From the NCBI GenBank assembly GCA_035578155.1, contig JAPWDM010000005.1:310001-374000 (forward strand): a stretch of DNA of 64,000 nt, read 5' to 3'. The notes under the pieces are model-generated. The model saw nothing but the letters and a program-made list of their open reading frames with translations, had not been told where the DNA came from and did no database searches. The position numbers and the translations under genes are program-made. This document shows, piece by piece, positions 34,508 through 44,822 of the stretch; position 1 is the first letter of the stretch; each line of letters begins with the position of its first letter. This stretch comes from Brachynemurus nebulosus (Eukaryota; Arthropoda; Insecta; Neuroptera; Myrmeleontidae).

Positions 34508-35230
34508 GGGGTTATACCTAGTTAGAATTTTCAAAAAATCGATTTTTTTTTACATTTTCAGAATATACTTATATATGAGTGTATTCTCTGAAAATTTCAA
34601 ATCGATCCGACAAATATTCGTGAAGATATATGTGTATTCGTAGACCGTCTCTGTATGGTTGAAAGTAGGCGAAAGGAACTTTAAATGCATTTTTCTCAAA
34701 ATGATCTTTTCAAAGTCGAGGAGCACGATTTCTCCATAACGGCTTGACCGATCGGGTTCAAATTTTGACACAATCTTTGTCAACATATTCTCCAGGTATT
34801 AATCGAAGGAATACAATTTCTAACAATTATTTCGATTTTTTAGACCATTTGAAATTGGAAATTTTTCTTGAAAATCGGAACTTTTTTTTGGGGAATCCGC
34901 CATTTTGTCAAAAATCAAAAGTTTGACTATTCCTTCGATTAATACCTGGATTCGTGTCTCCACTAAAGAATTTTCTTTGAATTTTTCATTTCGGATAATC
35001 CAAACCAGAGATATGTTGCTCACCGCCGGACACTTTTTTTTGAAGGACCTCCGGGAGCTCAGATACAGGAGCAGTAAAATACTGTATTTAAAAACAAAGA
35101 CTATGTGATTTCAAAATATAAGAAATATATTACCTATATATGTTTTTCATAGATTTATTGAATAAAAGGTTCCTTCAGAAAAAATTTTTAAAAACACGCG
35201 TTTTTTGGGCTGGCAACTAAGTATAACCCC
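34508..35230. mobile_element. TTAA-flanked element with GGGGTTATAC ends
   Basis: TTAA at 34504-34507 and 35231-35234 flanks GGGGTTATACCTAGTTAG and (reverse complement) GGGGTTATACTTAGTTG. An inner inverted pair, CAGGTATTAATCGAAGGAAT (about 34795) and ATTCCTTCGATTAATACCTG (about 34930), lies nearer the centre. The interior shares phrases with the element at 44075 (GCATTTTTCTC, AACGGYTTGACC). 723 bp, non-autonomous. Confidence 0.85.
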
Positions 35231-35234
35231 TTAA

Positions 35235-36064
35235 TAAATGTAGCAAAATTAGACGTATAAACTTAAGTTACTATAGTTACTCGAATATGAACATAACACA
35301 GAAAACTAGATACCTACGTTTAATTTTGCTTCATTTGTTATATTGTTGTATTTGTTTGATGATGTCAGATTATTTTGAATCTATCTGAACACGTTATCTC
35401 TAGATTTTAAGGCGAATTCTAAGGTAAGAGAATTTTGAAGTTTAATATTGTCTTTTGATTATTTGATTAAGGCGTATGTTTTAGGTAGAAAAGTATTAAA
35501 AAATTCGCCAAATGCATCATTAGGTCAGAGCTTCACAGTGGCTAGAGTTATTAACGGCCTTTAGAATGAAATAGAGGGGCATTTAAGTACTTTGTTTACC
35601 GCTTATAACGAGGGTTAAAAATGAAAAGTAGGTAGTTAAAGGGGCCTCAACATCATCTTAAAAGATCTTTCTAACAATATCCCACGTGATAGGGTACTTG
35701 GAATTATTTCTCTAATTACATATATACGAGAAAAAGAAAAATTTGTTCATTTTCGCAATTTTCTTAACGATTTGGATTTGAATTTTTAGACGATATTTTC
35801 TAATACTGAAACTGTTAAAAATTCAAGCTCAGTATTTTACAATCGGAGCTCAAAATTAAAAATGGTAAAAGAAATCGTAACTTCATTTTACGAGTCCGTT
35901 CTAACGATATCCCACACGGTATAGTACGTGAAAAAGATTTTCATCCCCACTTTTCAATTCAGAGAGACGGATATGACGAAATTATAAGATTTCCGAGATT
36001 TTTCCTTTGGATTCCTAATTATATTCTTTTAGTTCCTTATGTTGAAAAAAGTTAGTCCCTCAGT
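35235..36064. other. No gene recognised; weak direct repeat
   Basis: TTCTAACAATATCCCACGTG (about 35670) and TTCTAACGATATCCCACACG (about 35903) form a diverged direct repeat 234 bp apart. Nothing else supported. Confidence 0.4.
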
Positions 36065-36072
36065 AGTAAAAG

Positions 36073-36515
36073 TAGTGATGAGCAAATGCAAGCCCAAGAC
36101 CAAGACTTGGCAGTCTTGGTCTTGGTCTTGTTCTTGCATTAAGAATCTTGATATTGCTCTTGCTAGAGCAGTTTGAGTCTTGGTCTTGGTCTTGCAAAAT
36201 GCAGTCTTGGTCTTGTTACTGCTAAAAACTCTTTCACTTTCTTGCATTTTTTTATTAGCGAATTTTTTTTTCCAAAATCAGAATTTTTACTATCTTTACG
36301 TATTAATAATACTTTCAAACTATTTAAATAGTTTAGCAAGAGTCTTGCTTTTTTCTTGCTTTTGTCTTGACCTTGCTCACTTGAGTCTTGGTATTGGTCT
36401 CGCAGCCATACTTATAGTCTTGGTCTTGGTCTTGCTATTGGTATACATAGTCTTGGTCTTGGTCTGCAAGACCAAGACAAAACTGCAAGACCAAGACTAA
36501 TTTTGCTCATCACTA
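36073..36515 (-). mobile_element. CAAGAC-array hAT-type MITE, copy 5
   Basis: Ends TAGTGATGAGCAAATGC and TTTTGCTCATCACTA, flanked by the perfect 8-bp duplication AGTAAAAG (36065-36072 and 36516-36523). Same arrays and core as the other copies, inverted; the core is slightly altered (ACGTATTAATAATACTTTC). Confidence 0.94.
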
Positions 36516-36523
36516 AGTAAAAG

Positions 36524-37027
36524 TCTACTTCTTATCCAGGCTAAAATTTTTTTAACCATATCAATAAACAGGTGCGTACGTTATAACCCAACATAGTATA
36601 TGTTTGTTTCAAAATCGTTAATAATTGTTATCAGGAATCGATCAGACGACACCAACGCTCTTCCAAAAAAAGAGATGTAATAAAAAAAAAATTTTGAAAA
36701 TTCTTTCCAAATTTAACGGTGATTATTATTGTAATGTACCAATCCAAACAAAATAATCATATTTTTATTTGTTATCAAATTTATCGATCACCGTTGCTGT
36801 TACATCTCTTTATTTTCGAAAAAATTTTCGAAGCTACTTATCTCATTGTGACAATACTCATTTGAGCCAGCCATACACTAACTAACCAGTTAGCTACTTA
36901 CACCAAACTATGGGGCCACTCACATCAGCAGCGTCCAATCTTACATAATAATAAGTATATTCTAATAATAATAATAGTAATAATAATATATTATTGACTG
37001 CTTTTAAGATATTAATCTCTATGATTT

Positions 37028-37064
<37 letters not shown>

Positions 37065-37684
37065 TATTAGAGACATCTTGTGTTGTTTCGGCCTAAAGTT
37101 AAAGTACGTTAAAGTAAGACAACCATTTAAATTTTATATCTAGATTAATATTTGATATCTCTGTTGTACATATGGTAATAAATATCTATATAATACCGCG
37201 AGTTTAGTTTGATTTTTTTTTTTTACATTAAAATTATTTATAGGTTATGTAGCCTTTATTAGTATGTTACATTTTGAATATTTTAATAGCCAGTAGCAGT
37301 TTTTTTTTTTTAATAAAAAATTTTGATCATAAAATATTTTCGGTTTCATTAATTTATAATTTTTTTTTTTTTTTTGGGAAAATTAAACCAGTAGTTTGCG
37401 CCGACGGTTTTTTTTTTGAGACGATGGTGTTTTTTTTTTAATTCTTGTTCAACGCGGTAAATTTTAAATCACATGTTCAATTTTTTCACAGGGATTTATA
37501 AGATTGCTAGATGTAGTTTTTACAGAACGTATCAACTTTAAGAAATTAAGGTTTATTTTTCGTAGGAATCAAAATTTTCTACTAGCGTGGGAATCGTACA
37601 GAGGTGATTCGAAAAATTTTCTTCCTAGAAAAGGACATAAAAAAGAAGTTTTGTTATGAACGATTGAATCAACATTTTCTGTGA
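36524..37684. other. No gene recognised; T-rich
   Basis: An imperfect inverted repeat lies at about 36665-36822 (AAAGAGATGTAA and AACGGTGAT repeated in inverse order). Several T-runs follow. No coding frame supported. Confidence 0.4.
37031..37062 (-). repeat. 32-bp poly(T), possible retroposon tail on the minus strand
   Basis: Thirty-two T followed by TTATTATTAGAGACATCTTG. Read on the minus strand it is a body ending CAAGATGTCTCTAATAATAA plus A32, similar in form to the insert at 26111. No flanking duplication was found. Confidence 0.8.
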
Positions 37685-37692
37685 ATCATGTT

Positions 37693-38143
37693 TAGTGATG
37701 AGCAAATGTAAGACCAAGACCAAGACTTGGCAGTCTTGGTTTTGGTCTTGTTCTTGCATTAAGAATCTTGGCCTTGGTCTTGCTAGAGCAGTTTGAGTCT
37801 TGGTCTTGGTCTTGGCCTTGCAAAATACTGTCTTGGTCTTGGTCTTGGTATTGCTAAAAAATCTTGCAGTTTCTTGCATTTTTTTATTACCGAATTTTTT
37901 CCTCCTAAAATCAAAATTTTCTCTCTTTACGGTATTAATTATACTTTCAAACTATTTAAATAGTTTAGCAAGAGTCTTGCTTTTTTCTTGCTTTTGTCTT
38001 GGTCTTGCTCACTTGAGTCTTGGTATTGGTCTTGCAGCCATATTTATAGTCTTGGTTTTGGTCTTGCTCTTGGTATACATAGTCTTGGTCTTGGTCTTGG
38101 TCTTGTAAAAATGCAAGACCAAAACTAATTTTGCTCATCACTA
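37693..38143 (-). mobile_element. CAAGAC-array hAT-type MITE, copy 6
   Basis: Ends TAGTGATGAGCAAATG and TTTTGCTCATCACTA, with duplication ATCATGTT (37685-37692) and ATCATGTC (38144-38151), 7 of 8 matching. Full-length, inverted, with an intact core (ACGGTATTAATTATACTTTC, CTATTTAAATAG). Confidence 0.93.
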
Positions 38144-38151
38144 ATCATGTC

Positions 38152-38906
38152 ATTCTTTCAAAGTTTTTAGACGGTATTGTCTGTAAGGATTTCCTAGTTT
38201 TTTCGTTTTTTAAACTTCTAGCACATTTTTTTAGTATTTTTGCCCTTCGCTACTATTTCAATCGAGCTGTCACGGTAATTAATTTTCACTGAACTTGAAG
38301 AGTCTGCCGAAATAGTACGTCTTCCCTTTTCCAACTATTTAAATTTTGGTTTTGGTCTTACCTACTTTTTATCTTACCTGAGACTGTTTATCTTAAAAAA
38401 TCACTTTTAAAAATTTTGAATTATTTATTAGTATCGATAACTGCTGCTCATTACAATATCTTAATCTAATGTAATTTTTGTTAAAATTTATCCAGAGTAA
38501 CACGTGCCACACTTTTCTACAGATTTCTTTAGAAATCAATAACAAACAGTACGTTATAAAAATTTATAACCATGGTACATTTAAATAATGCCTTTTTTAC
38601 CACAATAACAGAATAATTTAACATTAATTAGTACACTACTAGTTAAAAAATTTTTCCATTACTGTAAAGTTGTCACTGGTAGCGAGCAACGTAGCGAAAC
38701 TGAAGGGGTTTCTAAAGTTTTACGTCGATGATGGATCAAAATGTAAATATGTACCAAAATATTTGGTTGGTCAAACCATGAAAATGATGAAGAACAGAAC
38801 GAAAAATGTGTTTGTTTACTTAAAATACGAGGTTTTGGTGAACCCGTCGATCGTACAATAAATTTTGGTCAATCTTCCATTTTAACTTGCAAATTGAGAA
38901 TAGGAA
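38152..38906. other. No gene recognised
   Basis: A 63-codon frame at 38670-38861 has no family resemblance. Otherwise AT-rich DNA. Confidence 0.45.
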
Positions 38907-38908
38907 TA

Positions 38909-39439
38909 CAGTTGATCCTGTTTTTGTGCGGTGGATAGGGACCGCATAAAAAAAATCGTACAAAAAAAATATATTCAAAAAAATCATAAATAGCTATAAA
39001 AAGTATAGTTCGATCCAGATTGTACAAAAAACTTTTTTATGCGGTTGGTCGGGACCACTTCGACCCTCGTCGGTCGGGATCGAAAAAACCACTCAAAACG
39101 CTCCAAAATTTCCTTAGAAGTTGTTTCTATAAACAAGATAAAGCATTAATTTATACGTAGAAACATTTTATTTCAATTTTATAATATTATGAAAATTTTG
39201 AAAAATACATCTGTAACAAAATTAAATGATGCAACAACTTATGTTCTTATGCAATGTATTGATTAAATGCTTAAAAGCCGATAAAAAGTATTTTAATCAA
39301 AGAAAGTTATTATAGTAATTGTTTAAGTTTCTTACTGTCTCGTGATTTTGATTCACATTCTGCATTTTAATGGCCACTTTTTACAAACCGCATTAAAAAA
39401 ATCGCACAAAAAAAGACCGCATAAAAAAGAGTTCAGCTG
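38909..39439. mobile_element. Tigger/pogo-like non-autonomous element
   Basis: TA at 38907-38908 and 39440-39441 flanks CAGTTGATCCTGTTTTTGTG and (reverse complement) CAGCTGAACTCTTTTTTATG. Both ends then carry GCGGT and repeated GACCGCATAAAAAA/TTTTTTATGCGGT motifs. CAGYTGAACY...ATGCGG ends at a TA target fit Tigger-like elements. 531 bp, non-coding. Confidence 0.78.
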
Positions 39440-39441
39440 TA

Positions 39442-40988
39442 TAGTCTAAAAGAAAAGTCACATACTATTTTTGTAGTAATTAATTTTATAAAAACAAAAC
39501 TTGAACAGATAACATCATCACGAATACCAAAATTTTTTAATGGCGGCAAAATTCGCTTTGTAAAAAAAGTTGAACATTAAATGAAAAAAAGTTTAACTTA
39601 AAGATAAACAGATTTATCGGTTTTTTGTGAAAAAAATGTACGTAACTAATCCCCAAATTTGAGACTGCAGACGATCTGGTATCACGGATTGCACTTTGGG
39701 AGCTACTGCTTTAATGAAATAAAAAAGAAAATGAAATTTCAAATTTAAAAAAAAAAAAGAAATTAACTAAAAAAGAAAATTAACTGAAATATTAAAATTA
39801 TACCAAAACATCTTTATTTTTACGAAAAAATTCCTAGTAGTCCTTAGCATTGTTTTGTATGGTGCATCTGTGTCAAATTTAGCGGATAAAAAATTTTTAT
39901 TTGGAACAATTTCAATAGAAAATTTTTTTAGTTCTGTGATAGGTGTAATATTAAGTTACTTAAAGAAATGATGTGTTTTAAGTACCTAAAGTTCCTACTG
40001 GTACACGTCCAGGCTCCCGCCGCATTGCGAAATGAATTTTTATTTTTCGACTACTTCACCGTTGATGTTGGCTGCTTGGGTGTGCCAAACCTTTTTACAA
40101 ATACTCACTCTTCTATTTTTTATTCCGTAAATATTATTTAGAGTATTTTTTCGATTTAATTTAAATAATACGTTTATTATGAAAATCGGTTTGAACACCA
40201 AGCATCTCGTATGTATACATAATTCTATACTTAACTTGGATGATATGAGGCTCCACAATGAAATGATAGCCATAAATTATAATTAATTTATTATAAGTAA
40301 TTTATATTATTATAAATAAATACATACGTATAAATAAAATATTACTTTTCATTATTTATTGGACGGAAGTGATTTAAATACATATGACTCAAGAGTTGTT
40401 GAATATTGTTTAACTAAATGTGGTAAATATGTATAAGTACATACCCATTATCGCACTAGTGTGGTAAATAGCTACAAATAAAATAATTGTAACAGGTGAT
40501 CTATCAATTCTATTAGCGGCTATTAAGGTATGATTGTGATTGTGCCAGTATTTTTGAATATAATTATTTAAATTATAAAATATTCATTTTACCATAAGCA
40601 AAATGCTAGATTATTATTAGCATTTTATAATATGTTTAAGATGTAATCAATTCTTAGGGTCCCAACGTCAAAATTGCACCCACATAATTTTCATATTTTT
40701 GTTAGAAAAATATTTTAGAAAGAGTATACCATTCTCTTCAACATTTCTCATGTTTAGAGGCCGTTTGCGAAATATTAAGGTTATTGAGATAACTTTTTAA
40801 TCGTGAGTCCAAAAATTAAATGTAGTACTTGATAAGAGTACTCAGTTAAAGTTATTCCGATTCGTACAGGCTTGTGGAGAGAAAGGACGGTCCCCGAGAA
40901 AAAAAAAAAGAGTTTTTAAAATTTCTCGCCTCATAAATACAGTCAATGAGCAAGAAAAATACTTACACACTTTTCTCCGGGTATCTTA
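39442..40988. other. No gene recognised
   Basis: TTTGAGACTGCAGACGATCT at 39656 is shared with 12914, indicating an old dispersed repeat. The remainder has no supported feature. Confidence 0.4.
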
Positions 40989-40992
40989 TTAA

Positions 40993-41913
40993 CCCTAGAA
41001 TCATACGTTGGTCTACGAGAAACGTTAATCATACATCGACGTCGTTTTGACGGATGGACTTTTTACGGAGAGTTTTAGAGTTTATTTGCAAAAAACATTT
41101 TTTTACGTAACAATACTACAAAAGCGAACAAGATATTTAAAAAAATTGGATTTGGAAAAATTTCTTAATGTAAATATTTATTAATTTTTTTAATCTTTTT
41201 ATCAAAGCATATTTTCATTATAAAAATTAAAAAATAGATAAATACATCAATTGTATCACAAAACATGTCTTTCAAATAATTAATTTATGAACTATTATGA
41301 GTCAGTGGACATGTGTGACTTTACAGAATGTGAAATTTCTCAGTCATAAATATTTCTATAGATATGTGGTTATTTCCCCATTAGGCACATTTGTAAATTT
41401 TCTAAAATTTGTTAGTAATTTTTCGAATAAGATCTCAAAAAATAATAAAAATTAAAATATTTTCCACAAAATAAATTGTTAATCTTTTATTAAGTCACTT
41501 GAAACGCATTCTTTAGTTTTCGATTCAATATATTAAAACTTCAGTATTATGTCGTCTCTATAAGTCAAACAGCTGTAATCATCTTTCACATTATCATAAT
41601 CATTAAATAAATTAATTATAACATGCATATCTTTAATAAATTTTAGAAAAATTAGGAAAACTTTTATATGTGAAGTACAAAATCTTTAAAAAAAAACATC
41701 GCGCAATCATACATCGACGTCCTTTTGACGGACACTATTTCAATACAAATAAAACGACAATGACTATAAACAAAATAAATACGTCTTATGTGTTATAACA
41801 ACAAATAAATTAGATAATAGAAATCTCACAGCAAGCAGGTACCGACAAGTTGTAGTATTGGAGCAGGTAGAGAAGTTCGTTCGTCGTTTTGACGTGTACG
41901 TATGATTCTAGGG
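40993..41913 (-). mobile_element. piggyBac-like element, copy B
   Basis: TTAA at 40989-40992 and 41914-41917 flanks CCCTAGAATCATACG at both ends (inverted). CGTCGTTTTGACG, CGTCCTTTTGACG and CGTCGTTTTGACG recur in subterminal DNA. It is homologous to copy A along nearly all of its 921 bp but inverted. The internal short frame of copy A is broken here by an early TAA. Confidence 0.9.
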
Positions 41914-41917
41914 TTAA

Positions 41918-42720
41918 TGGCTTCGGGTCCATTTTTCTGACCCGGGCCTCGAGACTGCAGCTCTGACTGCCCTGTTCTCTCATCGGGGCTGGTTTCGTAG
42001 ATATAAGTAATAAAATTTTCGACAATTAAGTAAAAGTTAATGAAATAAATAAAGTGGTCTTCAGTAAATGAAATCATTAGTCCAGGTCCAGAACTACTGT
42101 GAAATGAATCAAATTTTGGTTTCTCGTAAATAACATAGGTTTCTGGAAAATAATTCCAGGTATTTTATCATGTGAAATGGTAATAGAAAGGTGAAAACAT
42201 AGATTTTCAAACTGTTAAAAAACATGATGAATTTTTATAAGGAAAAAGTTATCCCACAAGATGGTTTTAGATGATATTATATAATTACTGCTATTCTGGC
42301 TTTAACATGATAATATTAATGCACTTCTTGATAATTCAGGTGATGAAAACTTTACTTACTTCGGAACCTTCATTTAATTTGTGTCCAACACGCATTTGAC
42401 TCTTTTGTAGGTCCGATTTTTTAAATAAGAAATGTTATAATATGTATGTGAAGAGATTTAAATTACGCATTAGATATAGAAACGGTAGCGCCACGATTAC
42501 GTGATATCTTTAGTGGCGAATAATTTGCGGATTAGTTTGAAATTGTTGAATGGCGTCGCTCGTATTAATTATATTTTTCTTTCTCTACGACAGAGAAAAC
42601 TTTGTCTTCATTAACACAAAATTTCTTCTAAAAGGTAAATAAGACTGAATTTAAAGTATATAAAAATTATTTTTGGATTTTAAAAATTGACCAAATTGAT
42701 TAAGGCCAAAAAAAAATAGA
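41918..42720. other. GC-rich 80-bp patch, then AT-rich DNA
   Basis: 41920-42000 (GACCCGGGCCTCGAGACTGC, TCATCGGGGCTGGTTTCG) is far more GC-rich than its surroundings and directly adjoins the piggyBac-like insertion. Two overlapping minus-strand frames cross it with no recognised family. The rest shows nothing supported. Confidence 0.4.
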
Positions 42721-42722
42721 TA

Positions 42723-43622
42723 CCGTAAAACCGTCTAGACCCGGACACTTTCTTACATTTTTTGGTATAATTTTATGTTTATACATGTTTCCTTCATAGA
42801 TAACACCAATAAAAGTATTACCATTAGAAACCGTGTATATTATTTGTTATATCCCTGACTTATTTGTTTCATTATAAGTAAATATAAAAAAAATTAAAAA
42901 TAATTAGTAAGTGTCCGGGTCTACACTCCAAATCCGTCTTGACCCGGACACTTACTTAAATAATGTAATAACATGCAAACTAACCTCTCCCGTCGGGTTT
43001 AGGACAGTGTTTTATATCGTCTGATGTCTTTGAACCTGTCAAAGGCTTCAAAACATTTTGTGAGAAGAGAGAGGAGTTAATACATAGTATACCTCTATAT
43101 GAAGTAAACATGCGATATGACACCAGAAGGAGGCATAAACCGCGTAATTCTGGCGGGAATTTAACGTATGGATAGTGGAAGTTATAGCCAGTGCGAATCG
43201 CGGCCATAGTGTAATAAACTGATGTTTCCGGGTCTAAACGGATATATGTATATAGCATGTATTTTTTTTATATATACATCGAAAATAACTTCAAACATCA
43301 TTAAATGATGCGCGATAAAATTCTGAACACATACATATCAAAACTAAAACAATATGACAATTATGACGAAAATTATGTCTAAGTTAGACACACATTTTAT
43401 TTCTTTGAAAAACTGGAGAATAGTAATCCTGCAAAATGAGATAGTAAAAGTTGAAAACCGTAGTTTTTATTGGTTCAGCTGTTTAGAGGATGTTTTTCTC
43501 TCTCTAATGACATCAAGAACAAATGTTTATTGTAGCAGGTTAATGTAGAAACTACTTACTTTAAAGATTGGTGCAAAGTGTCCGGGTCTAGACCCCCTGT
43601 CCGGGTCTAGACGGTTTTACGG
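42723..43622. mobile_element. TA-flanked element with CCGTAAAACCGTCTAGAC ends
   Basis: TA at 42721-42722 and 43623-43624 flanks CCGTAAAACCGTCTAGACCC and (reverse complement) CCGTAAAACCGTCTAGACCC, a perfect 20-bp match that continues as CGGACA. The motif GTCCGGGTCTAGAC is repeated inside both ends (43578 and 43599; 42913-42955), so the ends are doubled. 900 bp, no credible transposase. Confidence 0.88.
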
Positions 43623-44074
43623 TAATGATATTTTAAAATTATAAAAAAGTTGGATAATTTTTCAATGTACCAATAACTATATTGATTACAATTTCCCCCA
43701 AAATCTAGATTTATCGGTAAAAACATTTTCTTGGTGAAAGAAATTCAGACAAATACGGCTGATTTGGATTTAATCTTATAATTAATCACAAATTGACAAA
43801 GCGATTTGAAACTGCGATTAGTTTAGAAATAATGAAAGCACTTGGTTCATTCTTTAAAACATCACTGTAATCTACTTTACCAAACAAACAATCTACCCAG
43901 GGACGGACGTAAAATTAGAAGAGGGTCACATTTCTCGAATAAAAAGAAAACAGAACGAAACAAAGGCATAATAATTTAAAAAAGGGTAAATATAAATTAA
44001 AGTATTCTTCGAATCCATTATGGTTTTAAAATGTTGAAAAGATTTAGCAAACTTGATGACGTCATTATAATTAC

Positions 44075-44786
44075 GGGGTTTCTCCCGTGTGATGGGTTCA
44101 AAAAAAATTTTTTTCCGCTTGAAAACAATTCACTTTCATGAAGAAGAGGAAGGAGTCTAGAAAGGTCTATGGACACGGCATCGCAAACTGATGGTAAGAT
44201 TTTCATACTTTCAACCGTACTTGAAAGTTTAAAGGCATTTTTCTCGAAACTGTGTTCTTCAGACTTCCCTCCATCATACCTCGAGAACGGTTTGACCAAT
44301 TCACTTGAAATTTATACGGTGGACTTAGCACATGTAGTCGCACGCAGTGAACTAGAATAATCTAAAAATTCTGAGTATTTCTATTTTTTTTTTTTGTAAC
44401 GATAAATTTAAAAAAAAAATCATGAAATTTGAAACTTTTTTTTCACAAATCTGCCAAAAACTCAATTCTCAATATTTTCAAATGATTAAAGTTCACTCGA
44501 TGCATTTAGGCTTACAGATTAAAACATCGTTTTTTTTTTCAGATACACTAGTCAGCTGTAATCGTGGAGGAAGTCAGGGTTCCTTTTTTCAAGGCGGGTG
44601 TCTTCGAAGTGGTACAGTTTATGTTCTAATGAAGATTTTTACTTGAAATTTGTTTCATAATATACTCTTGAGATAGGAATAAATAAATGATAGAAAACTT
44701 AAAGTTCTATCTTTTCATTGATTGTCAAAAAAAAAAAATTCCCCAAAAATGCTTAAAAAAACAGGCCGTCACGCGAGAGAACCCCC
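44075..44786. mobile_element. TTAA-type element related to 34508-35230
   Basis: Right flank TTAA (44787-44790), left flank TTAC (44071-44074, probably a mutated TTAA). Ends GGGGTTTCTCCCGTGTGATG and (reverse complement) GGGGGTTCTCTCGCGTGACG. The interior shares GGCATTTTTCTCGAAA and GAACGGTTTGACC with the element at 34508, and the lengths (712 and 723 bp) are similar. Confidence 0.75.
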
Positions 44787-44822
44787 TTAAAAAGATATTT
44801 TTCTCAAATCATGACTGAACTA

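Noticed and set aside
34550..35108. Four overlapping 60-80-codon frames
   Set aside because: They lie inside a non-autonomous TTAA element with inner inverted repeats, overlap on both strands, and match no transposase.
10566..38143. CRISPR-like array of spaced short repeats
   Set aside because: The hexamers are contiguous and inverted, have no unique spacers, and lie in transposons flanked by 8-bp duplications in a eukaryotic genome.
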